DNA from: Aquirhabdus sp.
Lineage (GTDB): Bacteria > Pseudomonadota > Gammaproteobacteria > Pseudomonadales > Moraxellaceae
Direction: 5' to 3'
Length of the DNA: 13,590 nucleotides
Assembly (NCBI GenBank): GCA_030150595.1
Contig: JASLFQ010000125.1
Coordinates: 1 to 13,590, forward strand
The notes under the pieces were generated by a model. It saw only the letters and a list, made by a program, of their open reading frames with translations. It was not told the origin of the DNA and did no database searches. Shown one piece after another: positions 1-7,591 of the stretch. The first letter of the stretch is position 1. Every line of letters starts with the position of its first letter. A program made the translations under genes and the position numbers.

Positions 1-861
1 GATAGACGACAAGGTAATACCAACTGTCAAACTCGCAGCGATAAACAACAGCGCCGCCAAATAAATCGCAACAATACTTCCCGCAAACGGCACATGAAAC
101 AGAAAGCGAGCACCCAGTAAGATGATCGTAGCTTGCAAAAGTCCAATGACGATATAAGGCATGATCTTGCCCGTGATCACTTCAATCGGCGTCACAGGTG
201 TCGCCAGTAGATTTTCCATCGTGCCACGCTCGCGTTCGCGGGTCATGGCAAGTCCCGTCATCATGACTAGCGTCATCGACAGCACGACGCCCATGAGTCC
301 TGGCACGACATTGTATTGGCTGATGCCTTCGGGGTTATACAGGCTATGCACTTGCACGTTAAATGCGGGCGTGCCGCTCTTGAATTTTGCTAAGGCGCCC
401 GTTAAATCCTTGTCACTGACCGATTGCACGATTTCTGGCAAAGTGCCAAGTGCGATACCTGTCGCAGTCGGATCGGTGGCATCGGCTTCCATCAGCAATG
501 ATGGATGATCACCGCGCAGTAGATCACGCGAAAAATTAGCAGGGATGTTGATGATAAACAGTATTTTGCCCTGCGCTAGTGCTGCGCGCCCTGCTTCTTC
601 GTTGGGGTATTGGCTGACGATGTTGAAATAGTCAGACGCTTGCAATGCCTTAATAAAGCTACGGCTAAAGACGCTGTCATCATAGGAAATGACAGCGGTC
701 GGCATGTGCTTGGGATTACTGTTGATGGCATAGCCAAACAGTACCATTTGCATGATCGGGATCATGGTGATCATGCGCAGTGTGACGCGGTCGCGCAGGA
801 GTTGCAGGAACTCCTTGAGCACGATGCTCCACCAGCGATTGAATGAGAAGCCGCGGGTCAT
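1..861 (-). CDS. ABC-2 type efflux permease (YbhR/YbhS/YhhJ-like), partial, 3' end outside window
   Basis: Inner-membrane permease subunit of a tripartite ABC exporter; 287 codons are visible with no stop, so the C-terminus lies beyond the left edge. The start ATG (859-861) overlaps the stop of the ATPase gene as ATGA, and a GGGGA motif sits about 6 bases before it. Layout seen: cytoplasmic N-terminus, a first membrane segment at about residues 29-46, a large extracytoplasmic domain at about 47-183, then hydrophobic segments at about 184-205, 232-253 and 260-287. The stretch ERERGTMENLLATPV (209-223) is the usual cytoplasmic coupling motif of ABC-2 permeases. YbhR-type proteins are about 370 residues long, so roughly 80-90 residues plus the last helices are missing. 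The neighbours make it the translocation channel for the ATPase and adaptor next door; the substrate is unknown, and a xenobiotic or drug is the family guess. A second permease gene may follow outside the window. Confidence 0.93.
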   Translation of the reverse strand, partial: MTRGFSFNRWWSIVLKEFLQLLRDRVTLRMITMIPIMQMVLFGYAINSNPKHMPTAVISYDDSVFSRSFIKALQASDYFNIVSQYPNEEAGRAALAQGKILFIINIPANFSRDLLRGDHPSLLMEADATDPTATGIALGTLPEIVQSVSDKDLTGALAKFKSGTPAFNVQVHSLYNPEGISQYNVVPGLMGVVLSMTLVMMTGLAMTRERERGTMENLLATPVTPIEVITGKIMPYIVIGLLQATIILLGARFLFHVPFAGSIVAIYLAALLFIAASLTVGITLSSI

Positions 862-1820
862 TTTGTATCCCCGAAGTTATCCGCTGACTGCTTCATCATG
901 TAGATAAAGACATCTTCTAAACTGGTGTCGATTTTCTCCATTTTGAGATGCTGGCCTTGCGTGGCGTCGCGTAGGGTTTTTTCCAGTTGAATGGCATCTT
1001 TGCCACCGACATGAATGGATGTACCAAAAGCCACCGTCTGATCAACGCCTGCTTGTCCACGTAGTTTTTGCGCTAATTCGACCAAGTTGTCACCGTGAAT
1101 TGCCCATGTTGTCAGATTTTGTTCGGCGACGATCTCGGCAGCAGTGCCTTGCGCGAGTAATTGCCCATAGGCGATATAGGCCAATTTGTGGCAGCGCTCG
1201 GCTTCATCCATATAGTGCGTGCTGACCAATACACTGATTCCTTGCGCAGCGAGTTCGTGCAGTTCTTCCCAAAAATCACGCCGTGCCGTTGGATCAACGC
1301 CAGCGGTGGGTTCGTCGAGCAGCAATACTTTCGGTTCGTGCAACATACAAGCGGCAAGGGCGAGGCGTTGTTTCCAACCACCTGATAGCGAACCAGCGAG
1401 TTGCTTGGCGCGACTGGTGAGACCGAGTTTTTCTAATGAGCGATCAACGGCTTCTTTGCGGTTTTTCATTTCGTAGACGCGAGCGACAAAATCGAGATTT
1501 TCACGAATACTGAGATCATCCCAATAAGAAAATTTCTGTGTCATATAGCCAACACGTTGTTTGATCTCAGCACTTTGTTTGATGATATCGTAGCCCAAAC
1601 AAGTGCCGTGCCCAGAATCTGGCGTGAGCAAACCACACATCATACGAATCGAGGTTGTTTTCCCACTGCCATTCGGCCCTAAAAAACCAAAAATCTCCCC
1701 ACGACGAACTTGCAGCGACAAGTCTTTGACGACGTGTTTATCTCCAAAGTGTTTGTTAATCCCTGCGACATCAATGACGAAATCATCATCTTTTTTTTGA
1801 TTTTCGCTGGTATCCGTCAT
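858..1820 (-). CDS. ABC exporter ATP-binding protein, single nucleotide-binding domain (YbhF/CcmA-like)
   Basis: ATPase that powers the adjoining ABC-2 permease (320 residues, one NBD). Motifs seen: Walker A GPNGSGKTT (48-56), Q-loop Gln95, signature LSGGW (145-149) followed by KQRLALA, Walker B VLLLDE (165-170), D-loop and H-loop His202 in STHYMDEAERC. The variant signature with Trp and the STHYMDEA H-loop are typical of YbhF-type drug exporters. E. coli YbhF is a tandem of two NBDs of about 580 residues; this protein has only one, so it presumably works as a homodimer. Residues from about 230 on form the usual C-terminal regulatory extension. The start overlaps the adaptor stop as ATGA, with GAGGT about 10 bases upstream, which argues for translational coupling across the operon. 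Confidence 0.96.
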   Translation of the reverse strand: MTDTSENQKKDDDFVIDVAGINKHFGDKHVVKDLSLQVRRGEIFGFLGPNGSGKTTSIRMMCGLLTPDSGHGTCLGYDIIKQSAEIKQRVGYMTQKFSYWDDLSIRENLDFVARVYEMKNRKEAVDRSLEKLGLTSRAKQLAGSLSGGWKQRLALAACMLHEPKVLLLDEPTAGVDPTARRDFWEELHELAAQGISVLVSTHYMDEAERCHKLAYIAYGQLLAQGTAAEIVAEQNLTTWAIHGDNLVELAQKLRGQAGVDQTVAFGTSIHVGGKDAIQLEKTLRDATQGQHLKMEKIDTSLEDVFIYMMKQSADNFGDTK

Positions 1821-2794
1821 TGCAAACGTACCTCAAGCGGTTGCCCTGGATGCAGCTTGGGTGCGTCGGCAACATTGGGATGCGCTTCGATCATATAAAC
1901 CAGCTTGGCGCGGGTTTCATTACTATAGATGATCGGTGGGGTGTATTCAGCTTCAGTCGAAATATAGGTGATGTGCGCAGGAAGATCAGCAACGCAGCCA
2001 TCACAGTGCAACATCACATTTTGATTGAGCTTAAATTGCCCTAAGACTGGTTCAGGCACAAAGAAACGGACTTTGATATTTTCTGGTGGTAGAATCTGCA
2101 CTACAGGATTCCCAGCGGCGACCCATTCACCTTGACGATATAACGTATCGAATACGAGTCCTGTACGGGTCGCGTTCACGGTTTTTTGATTGAGTTTCCA
2201 GTTCGCTTGATCAAGTGCCGATTTGGAGGCAGCAACCTGTGCTTTTTGCACGTCAATTTGTCCTTCACGATCTGGTAGACGATCAACGGCGAGTTGACTT
2301 TGCTGTTGGTGAACTTGGGCGCTTGCGGTTTCAGCGGCGGTGCGACTATCTTCCAGTTGTTGTTTGGAGATGCCGCCGATGAGATATTGCGCTTCATCAC
2401 GTTTAAGCTGTTCTTGGGCGTGTTGTAGGGTGGCTTGAGCTTGTTTGAGTTCTGCACGAGTCACATCTTGTTCTTCAGGGCGTTTGCCGCTCTCAATGTC
2501 GATTAAATCTTCTTTGCTGGCATCAAGTTGATGCTGGGCTTGCTGCTCTGCAGCGATTTCATTGGCCGATTCGAGGCTAAATAGCGGTGCACCGACTACA
2601 ATTTGCTGTCCACGTGTCACTGATAAATGATCGAGGCGACCTGATTGTGATGTGGAAATATAGACGTATTCACCTTCGACATAGCCTTGCCAATCGTTGT
2701 CGTTTTTTTTAGTACAGCTTGAGAGTAACAGCGCACTCAATGACGTGAATATGATGACGTGTCCCGTCAAGCTTTGACGATCAAGCTGCCACAT
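1817..2794 (-). CDS. HlyD-family membrane fusion protein, probable lipoprotein (YbhG/YhiI-like)
   Basis: Periplasmic adaptor of the exporter (325 residues), first gene of the operon. The N-terminus has a short charged stretch, a hydrophobic segment (about 13-25) and a lipobox-like LSSC ending at Cys27, so a lipid-anchored adaptor is likely. A biotinyl-lipoyl-like half motif follows at about 38-70, then a long Gln/Ala/Lys-rich coiled-coil hairpin (about 75-205), the second lipoyl half and a beta-barrel region. The stretch YTPPIIYSNETRAKLVYMIE near the C-terminus is typical of YbhG/YhiI-type adaptors. GAGAGGA lies 7 bases before the ATG and supports this start. The extra CDGC pair in the barrel region is noteworthy and of unknown meaning. 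An outer-membrane partner such as TolC is inferred, not encoded here. Confidence 0.94.
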   Translation of the reverse strand: MWQLDRQSLTGHVIIFTSLSALLLSSCTKKNDNDWQGYVEGEYVYISTSQSGRLDHLSVTRGQQIVVGAPLFSLESANEIAAEQQAQHQLDASKEDLIDIESGKRPEEQDVTRAELKQAQATLQHAQEQLKRDEAQYLIGGISKQQLEDSRTAAETASAQVHQQQSQLAVDRLPDREGQIDVQKAQVAASKSALDQANWKLNQKTVNATRTGLVFDTLYRQGEWVAAGNPVVQILPPENIKVRFFVPEPVLGQFKLNQNVMLHCDGCVADLPAHITYISTEAEYTPPIIYSNETRAKLVYMIEAHPNVADAPKLHPGQPLEVRLQ

Positions 2795-2935
2795 GAGATT
2801 TCCTCTCGCTGAAGATAGTCTTTCGTTTTTTTAGATGTTGTTGTGTCTGAATCTAAACTGATATGTGGTGGAGAACAATAGAAAAGATGAAGCGAAGGTG
2901 AGTGTATTGTTGCTGCTTTAGTAGTTAATTATTCT

Positions 2936-2972
2936 CTAAGTCCTTCCCGCATAGGGAAGACTTAGAAGGGAC
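2936..2972 (+). repeat. Palindromic intergenic repeat, copy A
   Basis: The left arm AAGTCCTTCCC (2938-2948) and right arm GGGAAGACTT (2954-2963) form a hairpin with one bulged C; the tail AGAAGGG follows. The same arms, loop position and tail occur at about 10505 and 12619 in the same orientation. This copy sits just past the stop codon of the Dph6-type gene. It has no U-tract on either strand, so a rho-independent terminator role is not supported. It is the most diverged of the three copies. Confidence 0.75.
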
Positions 2973-2975
2973 TTT

Positions 2976-3737
2976 TTAGGTTGGCGACAACTCACAAAAC
3001 CAAAATCCTTTTGTCTCAACAGTCGAATGGCAAATATACTGATCTTTGTCATCATCAGCTTGCTGCTTAATAGGCATTGGTTTAGGCAATTCACGATAAA
3101 TCACTTCGCCGCGCGTGACTTTGATTGGCTGACGGTAAATTGGTCCTGCGTAGCAGAAGGTATGGTATTCGCCATTTTCACCACACGGATCAACGTGAGC
3201 GGGTAGGTCAGCGATAAACGCATGGTCAATGTCACGACCAGCCCATGACTCATCCAAATAACCGTCATTTATACAGCAAGTGATCGAGGCAAAGCCTTTC
3301 GCCACAAAATCTTGGATGAGCTCTGCGGTATTGGAGTGCCACAGTGGGAACACAGCGGTCAGACCGACTTTGGCCAGTTGTCGCTCGCGGTATTCACGTA
3401 AATCTTGCAAGAAAATGTCACCAAACACTACATGCGTCACGCCTTGCGCTTTGGCTTTTTCTAAGCCTTCAGTCATTTGTTGTTCGTATTCTTCATTGCT
3501 GCCTGCGCGTACCCAGACTTTGATGAGTGGCAGGCCAATCGCTGCGGCTTGTGCATCCAACAAATCTTCGCGCACGCCATGCATGGAGATACGACCAAAA
3601 TCAGCATTTAAAGTTGTCATTAGACAAACCACGTCAAAGTCTTGCTTCGCTCGATGAAGTGCCATCGCGGAGTCTTTACCGCCACTCCAACACATGAGGG
3701 CTTTAGGTTTGTTGTTTGGTATGGATGCAGAGATCAT
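2976..3737 (-). CDS. Dph6-type ATP-pyrophosphatase (diphthine-ammonia ligase family, MJ0570-related)
   Basis: PP-loop ATP pyrophosphatase of 253 residues. Seen: the PP-loop SGGKDS (18-23), SMHGVR (51-56), FGDIF...REYRE (105-118), PLW (131-133) and the C-terminal family motif GENGEYHTF (186-194). In eukaryotes and archaea, Dph6 adenylates diphthine on elongation factor 2 and adds ammonia. Bacteria do not make diphthamide, so the bacterial members must act on something else; the substrate here is unknown. It is a stand-alone domain without the RidA-like extension of yeast Dph6. The gene appears monocistronic: a perfect TATAAT lies about 40 bases upstream and repeat copy A follows its stop. The ribosome binding site is weak. 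Many databases would label it diphthine-ammonia ligase, which should be read as a family name only. Confidence 0.9.
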   Translation of the reverse strand: MISASIPNNKPKALMCWSGGKDSAMALHRAKQDFDVVCLMTTLNADFGRISMHGVREDLLDAQAAAIGLPLIKVWVRAGSNEEYEQQMTEGLEKAKAQGVTHVVFGDIFLQDLREYRERQLAKVGLTAVFPLWHSNTAELIQDFVAKGFASITCCINDGYLDESWAGRDIDHAFIADLPAHVDPCGENGEYHTFCYAGPIYRQPIKVTRGEVIYRELPKPMPIKQQADDDKDQYICHSTVETKGFWFCELSPT

Positions 3738-3775
3738 AAGTTACTTTTAATCGGGCGAGAGTGAGCGTGTATCTT

Positions 3776-3781
3776 ATTATA
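3776..3781 (-). promoter_or_regulatory. Candidate -10 element for the Dph6-type gene
   Basis: The minus strand reads TATAAT here, about 38 bases before the start codon, giving a predicted leader of about 30 bases. No good -35 hexamer is present at 16-18 bases; the nearest TTCACA is 23 bases away. The call rests on the perfect -10 alone. Confidence 0.4.
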
Positions 3782-3824
3782 TGAATAAAATGAATTAGAT
3801 GTGCTGTGAATGTACAGGCAAAAC

Positions 3825-4334
3825 TCAAAACATCGAGTTTCCGCTCGCCGTTTTTTCTGGAATCTCTTGAGTCACATCCCAATGCTCAACGATCTTGCCA
3901 TGTTCCAGTCGAAAGATGTCTACGATGGCGACACCGCGATCAGTTGGGCTTGTGGTTTTATGGACGTGCAAAATCACAAAGTTACCATCAGCGAAAACTT
4001 GTTTGATTTCGCTATGTGAGGTGGGTGTTTTTTCCTTCATGAACGCAATAAAGTTGCGGAATCCCTCGATGCCATCGGCAGCGTGCGGATTGTGTTGTTT
4101 ATAGTACGGCCCGAGGAATTGGCTGGCAGCCGCGAAGTCTTTTTTGTTGAGTCCAGCTTCGTAGAAGGCAACGACCGTTTTCTTATTTTCAGCTTCCTGC
4201 GCTGCGGAGGGCTGTTCGGCATTGGACATGGCGTGTGCTCCAGAGGTTTGCAAAAATCCTTCGTTCATCACCGTAGCATTGGATTGTGATGACCAAGCGC
4301 TCATGAGTATCGCTAACCAAAGTACTCGCTTCAT
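3825..4334 (-). CDS. Secreted SnoaL-like / NTF2-fold protein
   Basis: Predicted exported protein of 169 residues with a SnoaL-like cone fold (COG4922-type, 'predicted SnoaL-like aldol condensation enzyme'). The frame is open to an ATG at 4403, but I prefer the ATG at 4334. From there the protein begins with a clean signal peptide, MKRVLWLAILMSAWSSQSNA, with likely cleavage after residue 20, and a TGGAAA motif lies about 8 bases upstream. The domain spans about 47-157: a helical start, YKQHNP (78-83), a His-rich strand ILHVHKTT (121-128) and the typical end VDIFRLEHGKIVEHWDV (138-154). The family includes small hydrolases and isomerases as well as proteins with no known activity; the substrate cannot be read from sequence. 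A periplasmic location is inferred from the signal. The linker at 21-46 is rich in Ala, Ser and Gln and looks disordered. Confidence 0.85.
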   Translation of the reverse strand: MKRVLWLAILMSAWSSQSNATVMNEGFLQTSGAHAMSNAEQPSAAQEAENKKTVVAFYEAGLNKKDFAAASQFLGPYYKQHNPHAADGIEGFRNFIAFMKEKTPTSHSEIKQVFADGNFVILHVHKTTSPTDRGVAIVDIFRLEHGKIVEHWDVTQEIPEKTASGNSMF

Positions 4335-4404
4335 TGTAGTTTTCCATCGCAGCTTTTCATGGAGTGATGACGCGCGGCAATTCCTTTTGTAAAACTTAAT
4401 CACA

Positions 4405-4436
4405 GCTTTTGCAATATATAAATGTATTGAAAAAGC
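4405..4436. repeat. Near-perfect 12-bp inverted repeat
   Basis: GCTTTTGCAATA (4405-4416) and TATTGAAAAAGC (4425-4436) pair at 11 of 12 positions around an 8-base AT-rich loop. It fills the short gap between the stop of the cysteine-rich gene and the SnoaL-like gene. There is no following U-tract on either strand, so it is a weak terminator candidate; it could also be an operator or mRNA 3'-end stem. Confidence 0.5.
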
Positions 4437-4439
4437 AGC

Positions 4440-4835
<396 letters not shown>

Positions 4836-4905
4836 CTAGCAAAGATGCTGCAAAGTACACGCTTATGGTCATTGGGTAAATTATTATTTTGCGAGATTCT
4901 GATAT

Positions 4906-4951
4906 AAAAAAGCATGAGGAGCATCCGACTTTACTCGAACGATCCTCATGC
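4906..4951 (-). terminator. Rho-independent terminator after the FNT transporter gene
   Basis: On the minus strand GCATGAGGA (4943-4951) pairs perfectly with TCCTCATGC (4912-4920) across a 22-base loop and runs directly into six U residues (4906-4911). It lies 24 bases past the transporter stop codon. Confidence 0.85.
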
Positions 4952-4974
4952 CAGTTTATTGCAGGTATCTTGGA

Positions 4975-5844
4975 TTAAACCGCAGATACGTCAGTCAGTT
5001 GTGGCATAGCCTCATTGGACACAGATGTTGGAATGGCAGTAACCTCTGATTTTGTGCGCAGAGAAAAAGTGGCATACATCGCCAATCCAGTGAACAAAAA
5101 TCCACCGACAAAATTGCCTAGCGTGACAGGGATCAGATTAAATAAAACCCAAGCTGAGACAGTGGTTTTAGCACCCAGCATCATGCCTGTCGGAATCACA
5201 AACATATTGACCACGGTATGTTCAAAACCCATTGCAAAAAACGTGGTCACAGGTAACCATGCCGCGACAATTTTTGAGAGTGTTGAGCGTGCGACAGTTG
5301 CCATCACGAGACCAAAGCACACCATCCAGTTACACAACATGCCTTTGACAAAAGCAGTTGCGAAACCTGCGCCACCATGAGCTGCATAGGCAAGCGTTTT
5401 CATTTCAGCAATTCCTACGATTTTATCTGCAATGCTCGTTGCTGGAGCAGGAATGGTAAACATCATGGTAATTGCTGCAACGAACAGTAAACCGTAGAGT
5501 ACGGAGCCTGTGAAGTTGCCGACAAACACCCAAAACCAATTTCGCATCAAATCCGCCAGACTAATACGTTTCGCCATGAATGCCATGGGCATGACGGCGA
5601 AAGCGCCAGTGAGCAACTCTAAGCCAAGCAGCATAATCATCACGAAACCGATCGGGAAAATCAGCGCCCCAGAGATAGGCATGCCAGATTGTGTCGCTGC
5701 GGTGATCGCAAGTGTGGTGGAGATTGCGAGCAATGCGCCAGAGAGTGCGCCGCGAATCATTAAATCTTTAATCGTCAGCGTTGCTTTTTTAGCGCCAGAT
5801 TCGATCATGGTAGTGACGACTTCGTTCGGTGATAGATAGTCCAT
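4975..5844 (-). CDS. Formate/nitrite transporter family protein (FocA/NirC-like)
   Basis: Inner-membrane pentameric anion channel/transporter for formate, nitrite or a similar small anion (289 residues, six predicted helices). Seen: the amphipathic N-terminal helix YLSPNEVV, the first half-pore loop around LELLTGAF (75-82), the second around GMLCNWMVC (168-176) and GFEHTVVNMF (206-215) with the conserved pore histidine, His209. A GAGAGGA motif lies 7 bases before the ATG at 5844 but only one base before the upstream ATG at 5850, so I take 5844 as the start. FocA and NirC cannot be told apart from sequence alone, and neither pfl nor nir genes are nearby. A terminator follows the gene, and the upstream leader holds a candidate promoter and hairpin. 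A decayed second copy lies further upstream. Confidence 0.92.
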   Translation of the reverse strand: MDYLSPNEVVTTMIESGAKKATLTIKDLMIRGALSGALLAISTTLAITAATQSGMPISGALIFPIGFVMIMLLGLELLTGAFAVMPMAFMAKRISLADLMRNWFWVFVGNFTGSVLYGLLFVAAITMMFTIPAPATSIADKIVGIAEMKTLAYAAHGGAGFATAFVKGMLCNWMVCFGLVMATVARSTLSKIVAAWLPVTTFFAMGFEHTVVNMFVIPTGMMLGAKTTVSAWVLFNLIPVTLGNFVGGFLFTGLAMYATFSLRTKSEVTAIPTSVSNEAMPQLTDVSAV

Positions 5845-5887
5845 CTGCATTTCCTCTCATAAATGGTTGAGTCAGTAAATCGGAAAT

Positions 5888-5921
5888 AAAAAACGCCCAT
5901 ACCGCGATTGCGATACAGACG
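5888..5921 (-). terminator. Intrinsic-terminator-like hairpin in the leader of the FNT transporter gene
   Basis: On the minus strand CGTCTGTATCGC (5910-5921), loop AATC, and GCGGTATGGGCG (5894-5905) form a 12-bp RNA stem in which four pairs are G-U, followed at once by six U residues (5888-5893). Read as plus-strand RNA the same four pairs become C-A mismatches, so the structure is specific to the minus strand. It ends about 43 bases before the transporter start. It may end transcription from the upstream FNT remnant, end a small RNA, or act as an attenuator. Confidence 0.65.
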
Positions 5922-6027
5922 CCTTTGTCCAGCTTGCTTCAATAATTTCAGTGCATACAAAAAAGCATTTAATTCTTTTCATCCGCCATTGGATGATGGT
6001 GGTAACTAAGCACGATATGTGCCATCT

Positions 6028-6055
6028 ATTATTTTCTTAATAAATTCAAAGGCAA
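6028..6055 (-). promoter_or_regulatory. Candidate sigma-70 promoter upstream of the FNT transporter gene
   Basis: Minus strand: TTGCCT (6050-6055), 16-base AT-rich spacer, AATAAT (6028-6033). The predicted start near 6021 would give a leader of about 170-180 bases containing the hairpin at 5888-5921. The hexamers match the consensus at 4 of 6 and 5 of 6 positions. The rest of the 5851-6187 gap shows no gene I recognise. Confidence 0.35.
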
Positions 6056-6187
6056 TAATTTTTGTAGGGCAAATGATTGAATCAGGATTGCTCACAATGC
6101 CTTTAAGTGGTGCGCTGTTTTGTAGCAAAAGAAGAGTGAGCGCACTAGCGATATGCTCAAGTTCACCAAGATAAGTGCAAGTTTTAG

Positions 6188-6664
6188 TTAGGCACTGGGC
6201 ACGGATTGAATGAACGTCGAAATGAACTCCAGACTACTATGTGCTGTATAGGCGAGCATCTTGACTTCAGCCATGCCAATCATTTTATCTGAGATATTCG
6301 TTGTTGCCATGGTTAGCATTGTGGTCATGCTGGCGATAAAAAAGAGTCCATATAACGCAGATCCAAGGCAATTTCCCAGTACGATCCAAAGCCAATTACG
6401 TAGCATCCCTGCCAGATTTGTGCGTTTCGCCATAACTGAAAAAGAACCCATCAGTAATTCTAGACCCAGCATCATAATGATCACTACGGCTATCGGAACA
6501 ATCGATTCATCGGAAACAGGTGCGCCAGAACGTGTTGCTGTCATTGCGAGCATGACACCCGAGATGACACCACGAAGCACTAAGCCCTTAATTGAATATT
6601 CATACTTTTGAGTATCCGATTCCATGTGGGAGACGGCAATTTCATTTGATGAGAGATAATTCAT
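6188..6664 (-). pseudogene. Truncated, diverged second FNT (formate/nitrite transporter) gene
   Basis: 158 codons from the ATG at 6664, which aligns with the start of the intact transporter (MNYLSSNEIA against MDYLSPNEVV) and keeps a GGA motif at good spacing; the frame opens further upstream, to 6730, without homology. Similarity runs over the first half (LRGVISG, MLGLELLMGSF, LRNWLWIVLGN, ALYGLFF, AEVKMLAYTAH), then stops just before the second half-pore loop, and a TAA follows. The conserved GFEH region and the last helices are absent, and I found no remainder downstream. Compared with the intact gene there are in-frame losses of about 7 residues in the first helix, 5 before AKR and 3 later. 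A functional pore is very unlikely. It looks like an old tandem duplicate that decayed, although the absence of frameshifts is unusual. Confidence 0.8.
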
Positions 6665-6807
6665 CTGCTTTATCCATTGGCATTCGTGATCATAAGGCAA
6701 CGGCGCAATTTGCATGACATCGATGCGCAATTACCGAGTTATCCTGATTTTGCAAGATGTATGCCAATGTAATTTTGTTTTTATATTCAATAGTTAAGTT
6801 TAATGGT

Positions 6808-6833
6808 GGCGGATTGCATTTTTATGCAATGCC
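6808..6833. repeat. Short palindrome in the gap upstream of the FNT remnant
   Basis: ATTGCAT (6813-6819), loop TTTT, ATGCAAT (6824-6830), flanked by GGC and GCC that can extend the stem past a two-base bulge. It sits in the 6731-6904 stretch, which holds no gene I can support. Role unknown. Confidence 0.4.
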
Positions 6834-6904
6834 TCATTTTGTATCAGATGTGTGAACGAAGTTAGAGCAATTGAAAGATCGATTGTTGAGTAAAGAGGCA
6901 TCAT

Positions 6905-6944
6905 AAAAAAACAGGCTTCTCTCGCTTCTGCGAAAGTTAGCCTG
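6905..6944 (-). terminator. Rho-independent terminator of the exported-protein gene
   Basis: Minus strand: CAGGCT (6939-6944) pairs with AGCCTG (6912-6917), the inner segments CTTTCGC and GCGAGAG pair with one G-U, the loop is AGAA, and seven U residues follow (6905-6911). It lies 36 bases past the stop at 6980. Confidence 0.88.
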
Positions 6945-6979
6945 CTTTATAGATTACTTGCGGACTTCCATTTGGATTT

Positions 6980-7501
6980 TTATTTAGTTACTTTAAATGG
7001 TGCTTCAAGATTGAGGGTTTTGCCTGAAACTTTGTCTGTGACGTTGACTAATACTTTGTAGTCGCCCAGAGGGTCGGTCTTGTCAAAGCCGGCGGTTAGG
7101 CTAGCTTGACCTAGGAGAGAGATACCAGATACTGGTAGAGGCGCGGCCGACCAAACAGAACCACTGCCGCCTGATTTTTTCACTCCGTCAGGACTGACGA
7201 CGAAGAAACTGGCAACGACTTCGCAGACACCTTTGGCATTGGGTGTGCAACCAGAGAAGGCGATGAGCACGGATAGTGCAGAGCCTTGGCTAACAGAGTT
7301 TACGGTTTGGGGTGCTGCGCCATTCCAATTTTTTCGAGCACTTTGACCGTCGCCAGCGGCAAGTACGATTTGAGCATGCAAGCTGTTGGCGTTGGGTTTG
7401 TTTTGTGTGGCTGGTGGTGCAGGGTTTGCGGTTGTGTCTGCCCAGATATTTTGGGCGATTAAAGGCGTGCATAGAGCGCAGAGTACGGCTAACTTTTTCA
7501 T
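6980..7501 (-). CDS. Exported protein of unknown function
   Basis: 173-residue protein that I do not recognise. It starts with a Sec-type signal, MKKLAVLCALCTPLIAQNIWA, with likely cleavage after residue 21. A Pro/Ala/Asn/Gln-rich linker (22-40) follows. The rest is rich in Val, Ser and Gly and looks like beta sandwich: a pair of Cys at 85 and 93 that could form a disulfide, and a C-terminal pattern GDYKVLVNVTDKVSGK (146-161) with LEAPFKV, which resembles the last strands of an Ig-like domain where a G-x-Y-x-V strand is followed by a D-x-x-S-G-K turn. AGGAAG lies about 9 bases before the ATG and supports the start. The gene stands alone, ending in its own terminator. A periplasmic location is inferred; no enzymatic motif is visible. 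Confidence 0.82.
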   Translation of the reverse strand: MKKLAVLCALCTPLIAQNIWADTTANPAPPATQNKPNANSLHAQIVLAAGDGQSARKNWNGAAPQTVNSVSQGSALSVLIAFSGCTPNAKGVCEVVASFFVVSPDGVKKSGGSGSVWSAAPLPVSGISLLGQASLTAGFDKTDPLGDYKVLVNVTDKVSGKTLNLEAPFKVTK

Positions 7502-7591
7502 GGTGAAGGACTTCCTGTGTGATTCGCCAAAAGTATCATTTTCTAAAGTGTAAAGCGATTGGTTTTAAATGTGGTAGGTGACTTTATAGGT

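Noticed and set aside
161..846. Plus-strand open frames at the left edge
   Set aside because: They lie opposite the ABC permease frame, which is open over 287 codons and carries family motifs.
4335..4403. Longer start for the SnoaL-like gene
   Set aside because: The 23 extra residues are basic and would bury the clean signal peptide; the inner ATG at 4334 has the better ribosome binding site.
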